Positions 23,464-23,586 of a DNA stretch of 23,586 nt are shown here, piece after piece. Origin of the DNA: Cocleimonas sp. GTDB taxonomy: Bacteria > Pseudomonadota > Gammaproteobacteria > Thiotrichales > Thiotrichaceae. Location of the stretch: positions 1 through 23,586 of the forward strand of contig JAKIUW010000037.1 of NCBI GenBank assembly GCA_021647365.1. Direction: 5' to 3'. A program made the position numbers and the translations under genes. Under the pieces are notes generated by a model. It saw nothing but the letters and a program-made list of their open reading frames with translations, did no database searches and had not been told where the DNA came from. How positions within the stretch are numbered: position 1 is the first letter of the stretch; each line of letters begins with the position of its first letter.

Positions 23464-23586
23464 CACTACTGTCCCGTTAACTTCATAACATCACCATTTG
23501 ATTAAAGTCATGTTGTTTTCTATTGGGTGGATCACCTCGAAGAAGTGCCATAAGGTCGCGCTTCTCAAACAAATTAAGCTGTAACA
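23464..23586. mobile_element. IS4-family-like insertion sequence, end carrying the transposase 3' part (partial)
   Basis: Tip CACTACTGTCCCGTTAAC (23464-23481) is the exact inverse of the repeat at 107-124. The transposase stop codon follows one base inside it. The element continues past the right edge. Because the left edge carries the 5' end of the same type of gene on the same strand, the two ends are in direct orientation. Confidence 0.8.
23483..23586 (-). CDS. Transposase, C-terminal ~34 codons (partial, enters from the right edge)
   Basis: Minus-strand reading ends in LQLNLFEKRDLMALLRG, then PPNRKQHD and a stop at 23483-23485. The LQLNLFEKRDLMAL tail is typical of IS4-family DDE transposases of the DUF4372 group, which matches the MAHHNTVFS start seen at the left edge. 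No active-site residue falls in the visible part. Confidence 0.7.
   Translation of the reverse strand, partial: LQLNLFEKRDLMALLRGDPPNRKQHDFNQMVML

Noticed and set aside
107..23481. A functional composite transposon carrying the whole window
   Set aside because: The cargo includes rho, trxA, gltA and pyc, which are chromosomal housekeeping genes, and base composition does not change across the window. Two independent IS insertions or an assembly break explain the edges better.

Overview
The window looks like chromosomal DNA of an AT-rich, sulfur-oxidising gammaproteobacterium. It carries soxB, the gammaproteobacterial trxA-rho gene order, a citrate synthase of the Gram-negative type, a single-chain pyruvate carboxylase and several periplasmic lipoproteins. 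I see no rRNA, tRNA, CRISPR array or phage genes. The exact genus cannot be read from the sequence; a Thiotrichales-like or related sulfur oxidiser is my best guess.

Layout. Both edges are ends of the same insertion sequence type, with an 18-bp perfect terminal inverted repeat. The left edge holds the first nine codons of an IS4-family-like transposase, the right edge its last ~34 codons, both on the minus strand. The window is therefore bounded by directly oriented IS ends, and because each IS stretch is only ~124 bp it is probably a contig that stopped in a repeat. From left to right: a HupE/UreJ metal-permease gene (-) diverges from a plus-strand group of a second HupE-like protein, a DUF1007-like periplasmic protein, an alpha/beta-hydrolase lipoprotein and a ChaN-PDZ lipoprotein (784-4373). 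A minus-strand block follows: M23 peptidase, FMN-binding glutamate-synthase-like protein, gltA and pyc (4480-11932). Divergent from pyc is a four-gene plus-strand cluster of NodU/TobZ-type carbamoyltransferase, SxtJ-like protein, a 50-aa DUF5989-like protein and an SGNH hydrolase (12247-15737), probably acting on an exported glycan or lipid. Another minus-strand block holds a membrane-spanning SMC/Rad50-like ATPase with a small overlapping partner, rho, trxA and a long HupE/UreJ protein (15821-21349). It diverges from soxB.

The most striking feature is a family of eight copies of a G/C-run hairpin repeat (E1-E8). Each has a 5-8 base C run, then ACTTTTACATGA or TAGTTTTACATGA, a loop, then the reverse complement. 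All lie within about 25 bp of a stop codon, either between convergent genes or between a gene end and the next promoter region. The two arms of one copy resemble each other more than other copies, and two long copies carry extra internal structure in the loop. The only half-copy lies between pyc and gltA, where read-through would be useful. I read them as a dispersed, genome-specific family of mostly bidirectional transcription-terminator or mRNA 3'-end hairpins. rho itself instead has a classical U-tract terminator, and trxA a dRS3-like repeat.
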